A stretch of DNA of 64,000 nt, from positions 293,575-357,574 of the forward strand of contig NC_040020.1 in NCBI RefSeq assembly GCF_000972845.2, given 5' to 3'. Below, piece by piece: positions 1 to 14,070 of the stretch; the stretch's first letter is position 1; every line of letters starts with the position of its first letter. The translations under genes were made by a program, and so were the position numbers. The stretch comes from Larimichthys crocea. Its lineage: Eukaryota; Chordata; Actinopteri; Sciaenidae. The notes beneath the pieces are model-generated. The model searched no databases and was not told where the DNA came from. It was given only the letters and a program-made list of their open reading frames with translations.

Positions 1-480
1 AGTGTGGGAAGTTTAGCGGGATCTATTGGCAGAATTAGTCTCTTTAAATATGTATTTATCAGCGTATAATCACCTGAACAGCTGTGTTGTGGCGTACCTC
101 ACTACTAGACGCCAATAAATCCTAAACACTGGACCTTTAACTGAACTAACGCCGACGTGATCATGGAGTAAATCTGGTTTCCAGCCTGCAGTTCTGTTTC
201 AGTCTCTTTAAATTCAGGTTTTTAAGATGCATGACTTCAACCGAGTAAAGATTCAAACCTGAAGGTGTCTTTAGACATAAAGCAACACACGTTTTCATCT
301 TCAACAGCCAATGGGCTGAGCTTGTCTGTGAAGTTCACAGAAGAAGTTCACCCACGTCCACCTGTAGCTCCAATCAAACACATCTGCTGCTTCTTGGTGA
401 TGTGTCAGTTTCAAATCGTCTTCCTCTGGGCGGAGGTGACGGATGGAGCGATTATTTGAGAGACTGATTTACCAACAGCA

Positions 481-524
<44 letters not shown>
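1..524. other. trhde intron, left edge
   Basis: This is intron downstream of window exon 11. It contains the microsatellite at 483-522. No following trhde exon is recognisable before position 1. Confidence 0.7.
483..522. repeat. (GT)20 microsatellite at a trhde splice donor
   Basis: An uninterrupted GT run on the plus strand is (CA)n on the trhde sense strand. It starts two to three bases after the exon 11 donor. Confidence 0.98.
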
Positions 525-632
525 CTGTTCTTGTTGCTGGAGATCCAGTCGGAGATGTAGGCGACGGCCTGACGGTGGCACTGTTTGTTCCCGAAGCTAC
601 AAGCCAACATGATCAGCTCCCGCTGTAACTCC
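525..632 (-). CDS. trhde: trhde window exon 11 (last seen; donor abuts a CA repeat)
   Basis: The exon has 108 bp. It completes a Glu codon and encodes [29 protein letters not shown] and ISSNKN, ending phase 2. [10 protein letters not shown] with the following Cys/His residues is characteristic of TRHDE. The acceptor is CCTCAG before GGA at 632. The donor is AACAG followed by GTACACAC: from the third intron base it runs straight into a (CA)n tract. The remaining C-terminal exons must lie left of the window. Confidence 0.94.
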
Positions 633-3600
633 CTGAGGCGAGACGGAGAAGAGGAAAACATTAAATCTATATTTATGTATAACATGTATCTGTCATCAAA
701 CACTCGAGGGAACACGCTGACACTGAATTAATCTCAACTCATCTTCATACGAGGGTAGTCGGTGACATCACCCGCCTCCAGATCAGCCAATGGTGAAATT
801 CAATCGCAATACCCCGATTTCAACCAGTAGAGGGAGGCAGCTATGCAAATTTATAATAATATGTAGTCTGAGGCGGTGATGTGACGGACTTAAAGTTTAT
901 TTAATAATCAGCCGATCATCACGTGAAACAAATGACACACTTTCAGCTATGGTTCCAGAATTTTACCGTAATAAAAATGGCATAACCTTTTCTAACAATT
1001 ACGGTAAAAGGATCTTGGTCATGTGGATTTCACATTTAAGGTCGGTAGGTTTTATTCCTTATTTTAAAACGTCTTTGTGTTTTTACGGTAAAAAACTGTC
1101 AAACCGTGACCATAAGATCAGACGTAAAATATGCCGTTAAATATTACGTAAATATTAAATAAAATGCTGCTTCGGTTTGTGGAAATTCCCTGAAAAAGGT
1201 GTGTAGATAAAGAAAACAACACAGTCATACTTCATGGCATGTTTTACGGTCTTTTACCGTTATGGTAGATTATAGTCCTCCGTGTTATTAGTATGATAAC
1301 AATGTGTGTGTTAGTGTGTGTGTTGCATACTCAGTCTGGTAGGACGCCTGCAGGACGTTGCCCTCGTTGCCTGGGCTGTTTGTCGGCCAGCCCATCTGAT
1401 GGTATCGTGATGCAACCTGCTTCAACACATAGTCCTAGTAACACACACACACACGGTTAAGTGTTAATTAATAGACAGCCAGCTGTCAGCTCGCTGTGCT
1501 CACACGGAGCTGACTGATTGATGGACTGAAGGACGGATTCAGATAGTAATTGATTCATCAGGTGTTTACACTGAACAGGCTGTACTCGTCCGTGCGGTCC
1601 AACAGTTTGTCCAGCTGGTAGAGCGCTCGGCTGGCGGAGTGCCATGGCAGGAAGGACGTCTCCTCCGGCAGATAGCCAATCAGCTGCAAGGGAATACCCT
1701 GTGGGAGGTACCCAGCCCTGAGACAGAGACACAGAGACAGATTTATATTAAACACTCGTCATCATTTTTACTACGCTGGAAAAGATAAACAGAGAAACTT
1801 TCCCGTGAGTTCAAACCGGACACACGGAAATCCACTTTATTTATCTCTGTAGCACCTTTCATACAGAGCTGTAGCCCAAAGTTCACAGTTCTTAAGGTAA
1901 CAGAGCAGCTGCATGAAAAACTAGAGATTAGAAGAAAAGTAAAGAGCATAAAACTACAACAACGAAACAAAAAAAGAAGAAAAATTAAGACCTATAGGGT
2001 ACGAAGAATAATTTGCAGTAAAAGTAGATAAATCACTTCCAATGCCTCTGAACAAACAAACTTATAATATATCACAATGTTCGGTTACTGTAACGCCCAC
2101 CTGACGGCCTCCATCGCGCCATCAACCAACCCAGAAAGTCAAAATGTGCCAGCTGCACCTGTAGCAGCTCAAAGTCCATGTAAAGTCAGAATAAAAGTTC
2201 ATCAGACCAAAGAAGAAAGTGTCATTAACCACCCAGCCAAATTTGAATGATTAAAAATATCAACAAGTTTATGAAATCAGGTAAAAATGAATTCTCAGCT
2301 CCAGGACTGTGGGGGCGTGTCTCTGCTCAGGGTGGCCTCAGCGTGTCATCGAGCCGCCTTTTAAGGACCGCCCACAAAATCCTGAAAACTGTTTGAAACT
2401 CCACATTTCAGGAATATATCGTACAGGTTCATATGCTGTCTTTCCTCTGCTTATGTAAATGTTTCTTTGTTTGTATTTTTGAGCAGTTTGTCGCCGCGTA
2501 CACAAACCTTTACCGACAGTGCGGAGGTGATTTCTGGAACATTAATTAAATTGAATGCCTCATTCGGATGTACATTTGCCCTTTAGCCCTCAGATGCTCT
2601 GTGCGGTGTGTGTGTGTGTGTGTGTGTGAATAAACTACAGTATGAACGCATTAAGAAAACTTGGCCTCTAAATGCCTTCGGGGCTATTTAGCTGCCCGGG
2701 TTACAGCCACCGCTTCATGAATATTAACAAGCTTCCTTTGTGCATTCATTAACATTCATGATGTTTTTCGGAGGGGTGGACAGCACTCACCTGCTTCCTG
2801 CATCGACCTTCAGCTCCACCCACAGCTCATGAATATTAATGAGTCGGGCAGTCGAGGACAGGCGGTGAACTCGGAGGAGGTGATGGTGCTTTTATTGGTT
2901 TCATTCGGATTGTTGACGCTCGGCAGCAAGACCGAGGAAAGAAAGAAAGATGAGACCGTACGGCGGACTGAGGCCGAGCGCTGACCTTTACTGAGGAGCT
3001 GTCAATCAAAGTGAGTGACAGACACACAAAAGAAGTGAAGGGTTTTAAATGTTTGAGACAGACAGGCGGACAGACGGGCTGAGAGTGAGACAGAAGTCCA
3101 CAGAAAGTTAATCTGTTTCAGATAAGACTCTGAGAGAAACTCCAGACCTTCGTATTTCCATAATCTGCCTCGTATCCAATCCAAACAACCTCCACACGCT
3201 CATCTCCATTCCCATCATGCACCTCGTCTCCGGGACATTACCATAATCCATCCAGTTTGGCCCGAGACTTCCTGTTTACGGCTCTTGATGCGACCAGACA
3301 CGAACGAGAGGAGGATGGAGGATGGGGTCGCCACGGCAACAGCATCCACTCATTGATCTGTTTGCCTGTTTATTCGTCCGCCGGCTTCAGACTTCAGACT
3401 TCCACCGTCACGCCGCACCTCATACCAATGTGAGGCGTCGTCATGGCAACGACAAGTGTCCAAACAAAAGTAGAAGAAGAAGAAGAAGAAGAAGTGTCTG
3501 TCCCCGTCCCCGTCCTTGTTTTTCAAAAAGTATGAAGCACACCGCGCAAGAACAACGTCCCCTGTATTCATCTGTCTAAAAAACGAAAGAAATAAAAATC

Positions 3601-4437
3601 TATTCAAGTCACATTTAAAAGAGATAAAGAGTAACAACAATAGCTGCTCTGACCTGATTACAGCTCCTGAAAAATGTCAAAAGGCCTGAAAACTTTAAAA
3701 AGTTTTAAAGAGCAAAAAAGAAAAACTGGAAAATCTCTGAAAACTTTAAAAATAAAACCCTGAAATACAAAAATATGAAATATTCTTACAGCATGGTGAG
3801 AGTTAGAGGAGACTGACACCATGTCTACCAGCAGCTCTGCAGCTCACTAGTTAACAGACAAAAGAACCACAATGAAAACAACAATGTTCTCTTTGATGAA
3901 CCGTCACCGGGCCGGGACCGGGCGCTTCCTGGAGTCTTCGCTGGTTCCCCGTCAGCCTCATGTTGGTGACATAAAACCTTTAAAACCGACACCAAACATC
4001 CAGAAGTCATTAAGTCAGAACTTTTAGTCTGAGGAACTATTTTCAAAGAACTTAAAGGTTCCTTCAGTCCGTTGTTGTTGTTGTCTGCTGACGCACGAGA
4101 AAGTGACTTTGTTCAAAATATTGAGTGGAATAAACCGCGAGGACAGAAAAGTTCCCCCACCTGAGCAGGAACTCTTTGGGAACTTAATTTAGACCCTGGC
4201 TCCTGCGGTGGAAACAAAGCTTCACACTTCATCAACTTCATCAACAGGAGAAACATGTTGTTGTTTCCATCGCTGCTCTCTTCGTTCAGATCACATGTTG
4301 GACCAGAGGAGGCGTCTCGCTCCTGCTCCTCAGAGGATAAACCTCTGCACACCTTCAGAGGACGCGAGCTTTAAACTGTGAGTCAGGTTGTTCCGCTCAC
4401 ACAGATTAAAGATTTCCAATGTCCCCTCTCATTACAG

Positions 4438-4475
<38 letters not shown>

Positions 4476-4720
4476 CGTCTCTCTCCCAGTGCCTTAACGA
4501 GCTCATTAACTCGTTAACTTTGTTAAGGGCCAGTTAATTGTTTGTCCATTAGCGATTAGCAAAGGCTCAGTGGAGAGCTAACGAGGGACTGCTGCGGTCA
4601 CACACACACACACACGCACTCACACACACACACACACACACACACAGAAACAGAGGCGACATCCATCACTGTTTAAGCGCACACTCACAGAGACACAGCC
4701 ATTTATTACTGCTAAACTAG

Positions 4721-4781
<61 letters not shown>

Positions 4782-7700
4782 CTGGCGCCACCAATCAGCG
4801 TTTAGCTCCGTGTGAACTGCTCGAGCTTCGGCCAATCGAACTGTGAGCAGCAGCGTCGCTCAAATGAACTCAGAGACTAAAGATCCCTCAAACTGTAATC
4901 GATTACTTCTGATCAAAAAGTAGCGAGTCGACAACTTTGCTAACAGCCGAACATCAACAAGGTGGGTGAAACAGTTAGCGCGTTAGCTTCCAACCTTCAA
5001 CCTACTCTTGAGTTTCCTCGCCTCTGCCATGATGTCTGGCAGAAGCTGCTGAGCTCGGCTACACTGCCATCTTACCAGGCTCCGGTTCTAGCACAACACC
5101 AGGACCCAAGTTCAAGTCCAAGTTACATGATCTGAGCACCCAGTCCAGACTAACATGAGCTAACAGCAGCTACAGCTGTCAGCAGTTTACTTCACTGTCC
5201 ATCATAAACTCTGTAAATCACAGAGAGTTGAGGCGGAGCAGCCGGAGGACATCAGAGGGAAAACCAGAAAACATTTCCTCCATAAAATATGATCCAGTTT
5301 CACCAGAATCAGTGAAATAGTTGCTGCTGTGTGACTTAGTGCCGTAAAGCGTTACGTACTTCTCCCGACCCGGAGCCCAAAGTTACATAGAGTGAGAACA
5401 GACGTACGAATGACAGAGACACCGTTCAGCTGATCACAGGTCAGTGTGGGTCAGCAGGAGGTCACAGACGAGGACTACCAAAGAAACAAACGGAAACAGA
5501 AACCACTTCTACGATGACTTAGTGTCTTTGTCTAAGAGCGTTTTCCGTTGCCGCCACCAGGCTCTGGAATAAGCTCCCCGTCGAGATGCGTCTCGTTTCT
5601 GACCTGGGCCTTTTTAAATCCAAGCTAAAAACCCACTTATTTAGGATGGCTTTTAACACCCAGTAGTATGATGACACTTTTATTATTTCTTATTCGATTT
5701 TGTTGCACTTTATTGTTTTTATTTTGTTTGTTTTTTTACCTGTTGTTCTCGTTATTTATTGTCTACTGTAAAGCACTTTGGTACACCGAAAGGACTGTTG
5801 TAAAGGGCTGTATAAATAAAGTACATTTACATTTACATTTAGTGATGTTCGGTGTAACCATGGCGACAGATGCAGCCTTCTGCTGTCAGCGTGAATATTA
5901 ATGTGTCTGTTTCTGTTGTTTTTTCCGTACGGATGGAAACCTCCCGCTGAGCTCCCAACTCATCGACACACACTCACTGGAACAGAGGATGGAATCGCTG
6001 CCGCTCATTCAACATGACAGAAGACAGACGGCCGAGAGAGCGAGAGAGCGAGACACAGAGCGAAGAAAGAGGCCGAGGAGAGCAGGGCAGACTGAGCTAC
6101 AGGCTCGGTGTCACCATAGATTTAGGTTACAGTGTTTAAAAAGCTTCAGGCTGAACACACACTCCTCTGTCTGTCTCTGTCTCTCACTGATCGCTCGTCC
6201 ATCACGCCGTCTCCGTCTGGCTCAGGTTGCTTTTGAATTCTCTTTCCACACCATTTCTTACGTAGGTAGTCCGCCCTGAATGCAGCGGCGTCAGCGGTCA
6301 GATGGAAGTCAGAGTCCCGAGTAATCCCAGGCAGACACAGCTGTGAGAGAACAGAGCCTCGGCCTGAAGAGAAATTCTGTTATTCAACACATTTCTCTGT
6401 CCATTGTTGTGAGCGGCTTTGTGTGCAAAGCACAAGCAGTGAATGCAACAACATGATTTGTGTCTGCAAGATTCCAAACCAAGCCAAAATAAAATGACAA
6501 ACGCTGAACAGCTCCAGGAAGAGCAGAACCAGAGGAGTCCGACTGAAACTCGTGTGAGTAAAAACCTTTTAGATGGATGATTAGAAGATTTAAAACACGA
6601 GACAAACAACAGCAGAGTCGCCCTGTTGTGTTTGCTGTGACTGACGTTTGAATGGACGTGATGAGAGAACATGAGTGGAAGATCTCATGATGGTTACCTG
6701 CAGGAAACTCATGTGCTCACTCTCTTTCTACAAGAAACAACAGGGCCACACACTTATTTTTTATTTATTTTGAGTGAAGCTGTTCACAGTTTTTCAGACC
6801 TTCCACTGAACAGGCAAATATCTTAAATAACAGACATCGCCAAGAACCTTCCTGAGTTGATTACTCATGAAGCAATTATTTTTGGTTTTCTGAAATTTAA
6901 TGTTTAAATATGCAAATGAGGCATTATGTAACGCTAACTCTTCTGAAGTCAAACACATACACTTTTAGATTCTGGGTGGTTTTTTTTCGCCCAATAGTTT
7001 CAAAAGAACATTTTATGGAAACAAAATACAAAATCTCAAAATTGACTAGTGCATGAAAGAAACAAGGTTTTGCCTCCAATCAGACTAAAGAACAAGCACT
7101 TGAGGTGAATTCAGTTAAACTCACTGTCTGTCGGTGTTCTTACTTCCCAAACCTCTGAACTGAAGCTGAATAAATAAACAGTCATAATGGGCAGAAATAT
7201 GAGGACACACGTCCACCTCGGCGGTCGTAAACATGCACATCTATTGGAGGATGTGCAAAGAAACATGAAGCGTCTAATCCCTGAGCCACAGAGTTGCACT
7301 TATCTGCTGGTTATGGATGTGGAGGAATGAGCCGCTGGCAGAGCTCCATCCCTACACCTTGTGTGCGTGAATGTAAATTTATGCCAAAGGTTTTAGCACG
7401 TATAAAACAGCATATAAACCTCTGCACATATGGCTGACTCTGCCAGTACAAAAGAGGCTCCTGGATTCTGTCGGCTGAACGCACGATGACAACTCTGAAA
7501 TATATCTGTCCACTCGAAACACTCAGTCCATCACAGCGGACATATCTGTGGGAGGCAGACTCGTCATCGGTCCCGTTGAACAAAGACACGCTCCGTACTG
7601 CAAAGCAAATTACGAACTAACAGAAACAGACTGAAACAATGGATGAGGCCGGCTGCACCCTCCCCTGTGTCCAGATATTTCACACGCTGACAGCTGAGAG

Positions 7701-7937
7701 AACAGAAAACTCCGATCATTTGTCCTCCACTTTCTGCTGTTATAATAAAGTGCCCGTTCAGCCGTGTGTGTGTGAGGCCTGCTATCAGCCTCTGGGCAGA
7801 TAAAACCAATATGTTTCGTGGTTAAAGGAAGACTCACTTGGCCAGGTTGAAGGCATCATCGATAAGGCCTGCCCTGTTTCCAACGGAGATGATCTGAAAC
7901 GGAGAAAGGAGACAAATATCAGCAAGAGAGACTGTTT

Positions 7938-7972
<35 letters not shown>

Positions 7973-10900
7973 GGCAGACATACTTGAGGGTTGGTGTGGA
8001 GCTGCTGGATCAGCAGTTTCCAGTTCTGGAGGTCGTAGTTCACACGGAAGTAGCCTGTCTGGTTGATGTTGCCCAGCAACCAGGTCCTATCATCCATGTG
8101 ACCAATCCTGTGGGTTTCTGAGACAAAACGAGACAGATGAGTCCACAGTCTGTCCCTGACAGAAAGCCAGGATATTCATCTAAGGTCATCCGATATGCAG
8201 ACGCCGCCGCTCTGTTCTGTTGGGTTCCTCGCAGAACTTTAAAGTCTGCATGACACTGTATCATTGCTTTTCTTTTTAATTGTGGAATTTCTGGTTGAAT
8301 CATATGAATATATAACGAAGAACTGGATGCATTATTGGAGATAGGGTTCTGTTCATTCCTATGAAAGCTGCACAGGAAGCCAAAAAAGTTCAAAACAGTG
8401 GTAAACAATCTTCCACATCATGCAAACTTCTGGTTTTATTTCATCTCTTGATACATTTCATACAGAGCAGGTTTGGACTGCACTCATTGCTCTAGTTTTT
8501 TACAGACCCAACAGTTCCCACCATGAGCAAGCACTTGGCGACAATGGCAAGGAAAAACTTCGAGCAGAACCCGGCTCATGTTGGACGTCCATCTGTCCAG
8601 CTGGGCCTCTGATAACTTGAATGATGACAAACTGATTCAATCACAGGGCTTGTCTAGACTTTGTGCAAATGTTATTGGAGCAAATGGATCAAATTCTGAT
8701 CGTGGACGGGTCATTTTGTCGGGGTTGTGACACCACCACACCACAACTGATGGGTTGTACTTTTTAGTTCAGTTGCGCCTCATTCTTGTCGCATGGAGAT
8801 TATTGAATTGTAAATGTCAACATACTAATTGCACTTACAACTTTGTATCTCAGGTTTTCTGAAAGCTTATGCATTTCAAATTTGGTGTTGAATGACACAA
8901 ACGTCCCTCAAAAAGGCAAAACAAATACAGATGCCTCGCAGAGCTGAGGTTTTTCATCATCTTTTCAACATCTCTGCAGCCGTGCGACCACTTTGAGTTC
9001 TCTAATAACATAAATCAATGGCAAGTTGATGACATGGAATCTGTCAGCAGCACAAAAACTCTGACCTGACTGGTATTTTTACTAACGTGGACAGGTTTAC
9101 AAAATGTAATTCAGCAGCAGACGCTACCTTAAACGCCTCTTACAGCCGTCACGCTGAAAGCAAAGTTGGTGTTGATTATAGTGGCATCACAGCCTCTCAC
9201 ATTAAAAAACATCTCTGAGGTTGTAAAGCTTTAGTAGAACCGTTTGTAGGATCTTTCAGACTTTGTACAAGAAAACGAGGAAAATAACTGCTGACCCAAG
9301 TTTGGCTCACTTCCTCAACTTCCCCACTTCTTGAAATTAAACTGTCTTGAAGTCTAGAACTTCAAGAGTGCCTCCATTCACCGTGCACCTTGTAAGCAGG
9401 TAGAGTTCTAAGTCCGAACCTGTCAACAGATGTTAAAAAAAACAACAGAACCAGAGAGTTCTCTTCTCCAAAACCAGAACCACTGACAAAAACAGAGCAG
9501 GGGTAGTCGATTATGATTTCAGGAGGTCCAGATAGAGAAAAATGCTGACGTTCTGATCCAGAACGAGCTTTATTTTGAAAAGAAAGTTCTCTTCTCCAAA
9601 AACCAGAACCAGAATTATCTTTGTTCTGAAGCATAACCAGCCTCATCCCTCAAAACCAGAGGCGATATCTGTTTTAATCTTAATAAACAGACAATTTATA
9701 ATACAGTCTAAGTATTACAGTACAAAAAAACAAAACACAGTTTTAGGCTCCAAAAACAGAAACAAATGAAGCTTTACTGAAAAGAGTTTTAATCTCCATA
9801 AACCAGAATTATCTTCACGCTTAAAAACCCAAAGCAGAATAAACTGTAATTAACAAAACAAAAAGGAAGCTGCATGATCAAAGAAGACCAAGCTTTATTT
9901 TCCTGAACAGCGAGAGACTTTCATTCGCCAAAAGACAAAAATAGAACAAGTGTTCTTCAGAAGACTGATCCAGAGTCTACTCTCCAGGAAAATACAGCAG
10001 ACACAAAGAGCTTCATTCAGAAAAGAACTGATCTTCACATCAGAGGGTCGTGTTAGAGAGAGATCTTTATTCTCCAGAACTAAACAAACAGAATGAAGTT
10101 TACTGCTGTGACGCACCTGTGAATCCATTTAACACTAATCAAATAATGAGATAATTAACGTGATCATGAGCTAGTTTGCTCTGTTAACCCAATGAAATCA
10201 CCTCAAGGTAACGTCTCGTTATCTCAAGCGTGACGAGATAATTCAAACGAACTTTTATGGAGATGCTCGGTGTCTTGGTGTGCTACTCGTACCTGTCCTG
10301 TTGTTGATCCAGATGAGGCTCTGTGAACAAACGCTGGATGCATTTCCCACGGCGACCGTCAACGGCACCTGCCACTGTAAACTACAGAGAGGGAGAGCGA
10401 TGTCAGTAATGGTCGGTGGAATTGGATTGAGGTTTATTGCCTCAGTTATCAGATAGAGAGACATTAGAGAGAGAGAGTGATGGTCAGTGATGATCGTTCA
10501 ACATCAGTCAGCTGGAAATGGAGCGAGCGACACTGACGCCGTTCTCGAGAGAGAGAGAGCGCAATCGCTGCAGCAGCCAGCCGGCATCATTCACGTTGGA
10601 AGTGGCTGAGGGTTATTGTCTTTCTCTGAGAGCCAGAGAGGTTAAATGTGCTGTCCAGAGAAAGCTGCACGTGCTGGTAATTTATTTTTTCTGACCTTTT
10701 CCGATCAGCTGGAAGATAAATCAAAGCTCATTTACCGCCTGAGTGAATTCCCCGAACGATCAGACTCATGAAACCTTTTTAAAAATCAACTGATTATCTG
10801 CAAACTGCATCTCGGCCGAGCTTCATAAAAAAAAAAAAGAAAGAAAAAAGGCTGTTTTCCTTTCCGAGAAGTCGATGACACAGTTGAGATAAGTGGTTTT

Positions 10901-13530
10901 CGAATAAGAGCGAGATCGACAGATTGACGTCGGAATATCTCGGCTTGTTTTTCTTCAAGAAGATTAAAAAAAAACACTTGAAGAAAATTGTGTTCTGTCA
11001 TGACTGATGTTTTTTATATAGTCGGGAGAATCAGAGAAGCTGCACAATCGTTTAATTCTGAATTGTAAATCAGGTCCATTCAGTCACAAAAACACTTTCG
11101 CAAGATTTCGCCTCCGCTCCTTCTGAATCTTCCAGAGTTACACCTGCACAAATGAAGAGTTTGATTCAGACACGTGAAATTCCCTCACTGCCACTCTGAC
11201 AAAGCTGGAAACAGATAATCGTGAAACATAAATAAACCAAGTTTTTTCAGTCTTCCAACAGTCACAGAATAAATCTTTAATTTACGTTGATGAGAAAATG
11301 CTCACGTTCAGGTTCCTCAGCATATTCTAATTCTCGTCTATATAAACGTTATACAGTAAATCACTGCTTTAACCCGGCGACACAGTTCTGGGTTAACGTC
11401 ACCCAGTACCACAGTTAGTGTTGTTTTTATATTCCTGTTAATAACAGATGGATGTTTGTGTGTCCGAGGTTACACAACACAACCACAAAACTGTCACAGA
11501 TTTACTGTCGGCTGTAGAAAATGATGCATACGACACATTTAGAAACACAGAAGACAAACAATCAGTACAGAGCAGATCAGCTCCCGCTCGGGTAAGAGCC
11601 CGCTCAGATGAAGTTATAGCTCTAATACTTTTCTGCCGCTGCGCTCTGTGAATGGAGTTACTGCAGANNNNNNNNNNCTGCACAAAACTGCAGCATCTCC
11701 ATGAATGTGTTTGTGTGCCACTGTAATTGTGTATGTGTCAAGTGTTGTGACGCGTTCACGGCCCGGAACAATCGTGTACTTATGAGAAGAAGCAACAAAA
11801 CAATCATCCGAAGAACGCGGACGTGGATCGCTGCGTAAGGCCGAAGCATCATCAGATAACAGGCCGCCGCATGTAATGTTAATGTGACCTTACAGCCTGA
11901 AACGTCACATACAATATATTAATACTCTGTGAATGTTGGTATACGCGGCTCCACACTGTAAAACACACAAAACACTGTAAACACAACACAAAACACTGTA
12001 AAACACACAAAACACTTGAACACACAAAACACTGTAAACACACAAAACACTGTAAACACACAAAACACTGTAATATCACAAAACACTGTAAACAACACAA
12101 ACCACTGTGACATCACACCAAAACACTGTAAACACACAAAACACGTAAATACAAAAACACTGTGACACACAAAAACACTGTAAACACAAACAACTCCACT
12201 GGGAATAACAATCCAGCTGACGAGGCAGTGTCAACGACTCAAACAAAGCTAAACAAGCTAAACAACAAGCTAACAACAGGCTAATACAAGCTAAAACAAG
12301 CTAAACAACAAGCTAACAACAGGCTAATACAAGCTAAAACAGCTACAAACAGGCTAAACAGCTAAAACAGTAACAAACAGCTAACACACAGGCTAATACA
12401 AGCTAACAACAAGCTAAACGGCTAAAACAAGCTAAAACAAGCTAACAACAAGCAACAAACGGCTAATAACAAGCTCAAACAAGCTAAACACAGGCTAACA
12501 ACAAGCTAAAACAAAGCTAAACAGGCTAACAAACAGGCTAATACAAGCTAAAAAGGTTAACAAACAAGGCGTAACAACAAGCTAACAACAGGCTAACAAA
12601 CAAGCTAAATCAGGCTAAAACAGGCTAATCAAGCTAAACAACAGGCTAATACAAGCTAAAACATGTTAACAACAAGCTAAACAACAACACATTCAGCTAC
12701 TACAGGCTAATCAACAAGCTAATCAGGCTAAAACATGCTAACAACCTAACAACAAAGCTAATACAAGCTAACATCAAGCTCAACGGCTAATACAAGCTAA
12801 ACATCTAAACAAACAGGACAATACAGACACCTAAGTGGTCGTATATGGTCTGTTTCTTCTCCCAGCGCTGCTGCAGCAGCGCTGGATGAAACAAATACTG
12901 TGATGAACACATCTTTGAACACATCCGTGGTGACAATCTGTGGTGAACACATTCCTGTGGATGTGAACACTCTGTGGGTGACACATCGAACATCCTGGTG
13001 ATGAACACATCCTGTGTACAAACTGCTGATGTGCTGCCCAGTGCAGACAAGGTGTTTCCCTTCATGTCCACAGAGGCCCCGGCTATTCTGGCCAACGTGT
13101 CACTGTGCCAGAGTCCAGTGGACACGTGGACAGCTTTCAGCTCTGCGGAGCAATGAAATGCATCTGAAAGTACATAAACACATTGAGCCTTCGGGAAAGG
13201 GTTAGTAGGGTAGGGTTCAGTATCTTGCCGCGGACATTTCGATATGCATACCGAGGAGCCGGGGATCGAACCACATTGATAGCTTAAAGTTATGCGGGGA
13301 TTAAGTAAAAATACATTTTTCCTGATATTACTGGACTTAAACAATTGTAATCGAGTATTTTTACATTGAGTATGAAGTGTGTGAGGACTTCTTCAGACAG
13401 TAATAACATTTAGAACCACAAAGAGCTTTGACCAGTAACACTGAGCGAGACAGTCAGTCGACTGTAAGAGCTCATTAGGAACAAATGGCGTCTCTGCTGC
13501 TGTTAAACACACACACATCACACACACACA

Positions 13531-13561
<31 letters not shown>

Positions 13562-14029
13562 CTACATGTGGAGTCCTATGATGAACATAAAGGTGTTTAA
13601 ACGAGACTTCTCTCAGAGTCACTTTTTAATTGGCTTGAATTGTTTCATATTTTAATTAAAGTGGATTTTAATTACAGACAGCAATAAGTTCTTCATTTAA
13701 GAATGTGTGTGTGTGTGTGTGTGTGTGGGTGGTGTGTGTGTGTGTGGTAAGTCATTGCAACACAATCGGCCCAGAGAAAGACCATTTACCAATCCATACC
13801 AGCCATCTGTGCCGCAGGCAACGCGGATCAAACCGCTGCCTGGCAACCAATATTAATCTGATATTTATATCAACGTGATTGACAGGGTTTGCACCTCAAT
13901 TACACACCACACACACCACACACACACACACACACACCTAATCCGCAGTCAGCAGCAATGGACAGCAGAATGTTTTTATTAATATTTTTTGATCGAAATG
14001 AGCCTGTTATTTTAGACAACTGTGTGGTG

Positions 14030-14070
<41 letters not shown>

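Noticed and set aside
452..715. 87-codon open frame on the minus strand ending in a Thr-His run
   Set aside because: The real coding part is only exon 11 (525-632). The Thr-His run is the translated CA repeat inside the intron.
4620..4835. Open frames rich in Val-Cys or Thr-His over CA/GT tracts, here and at several other microsatellites
   Set aside because: They are translated dinucleotide repeats without any conserved domain.
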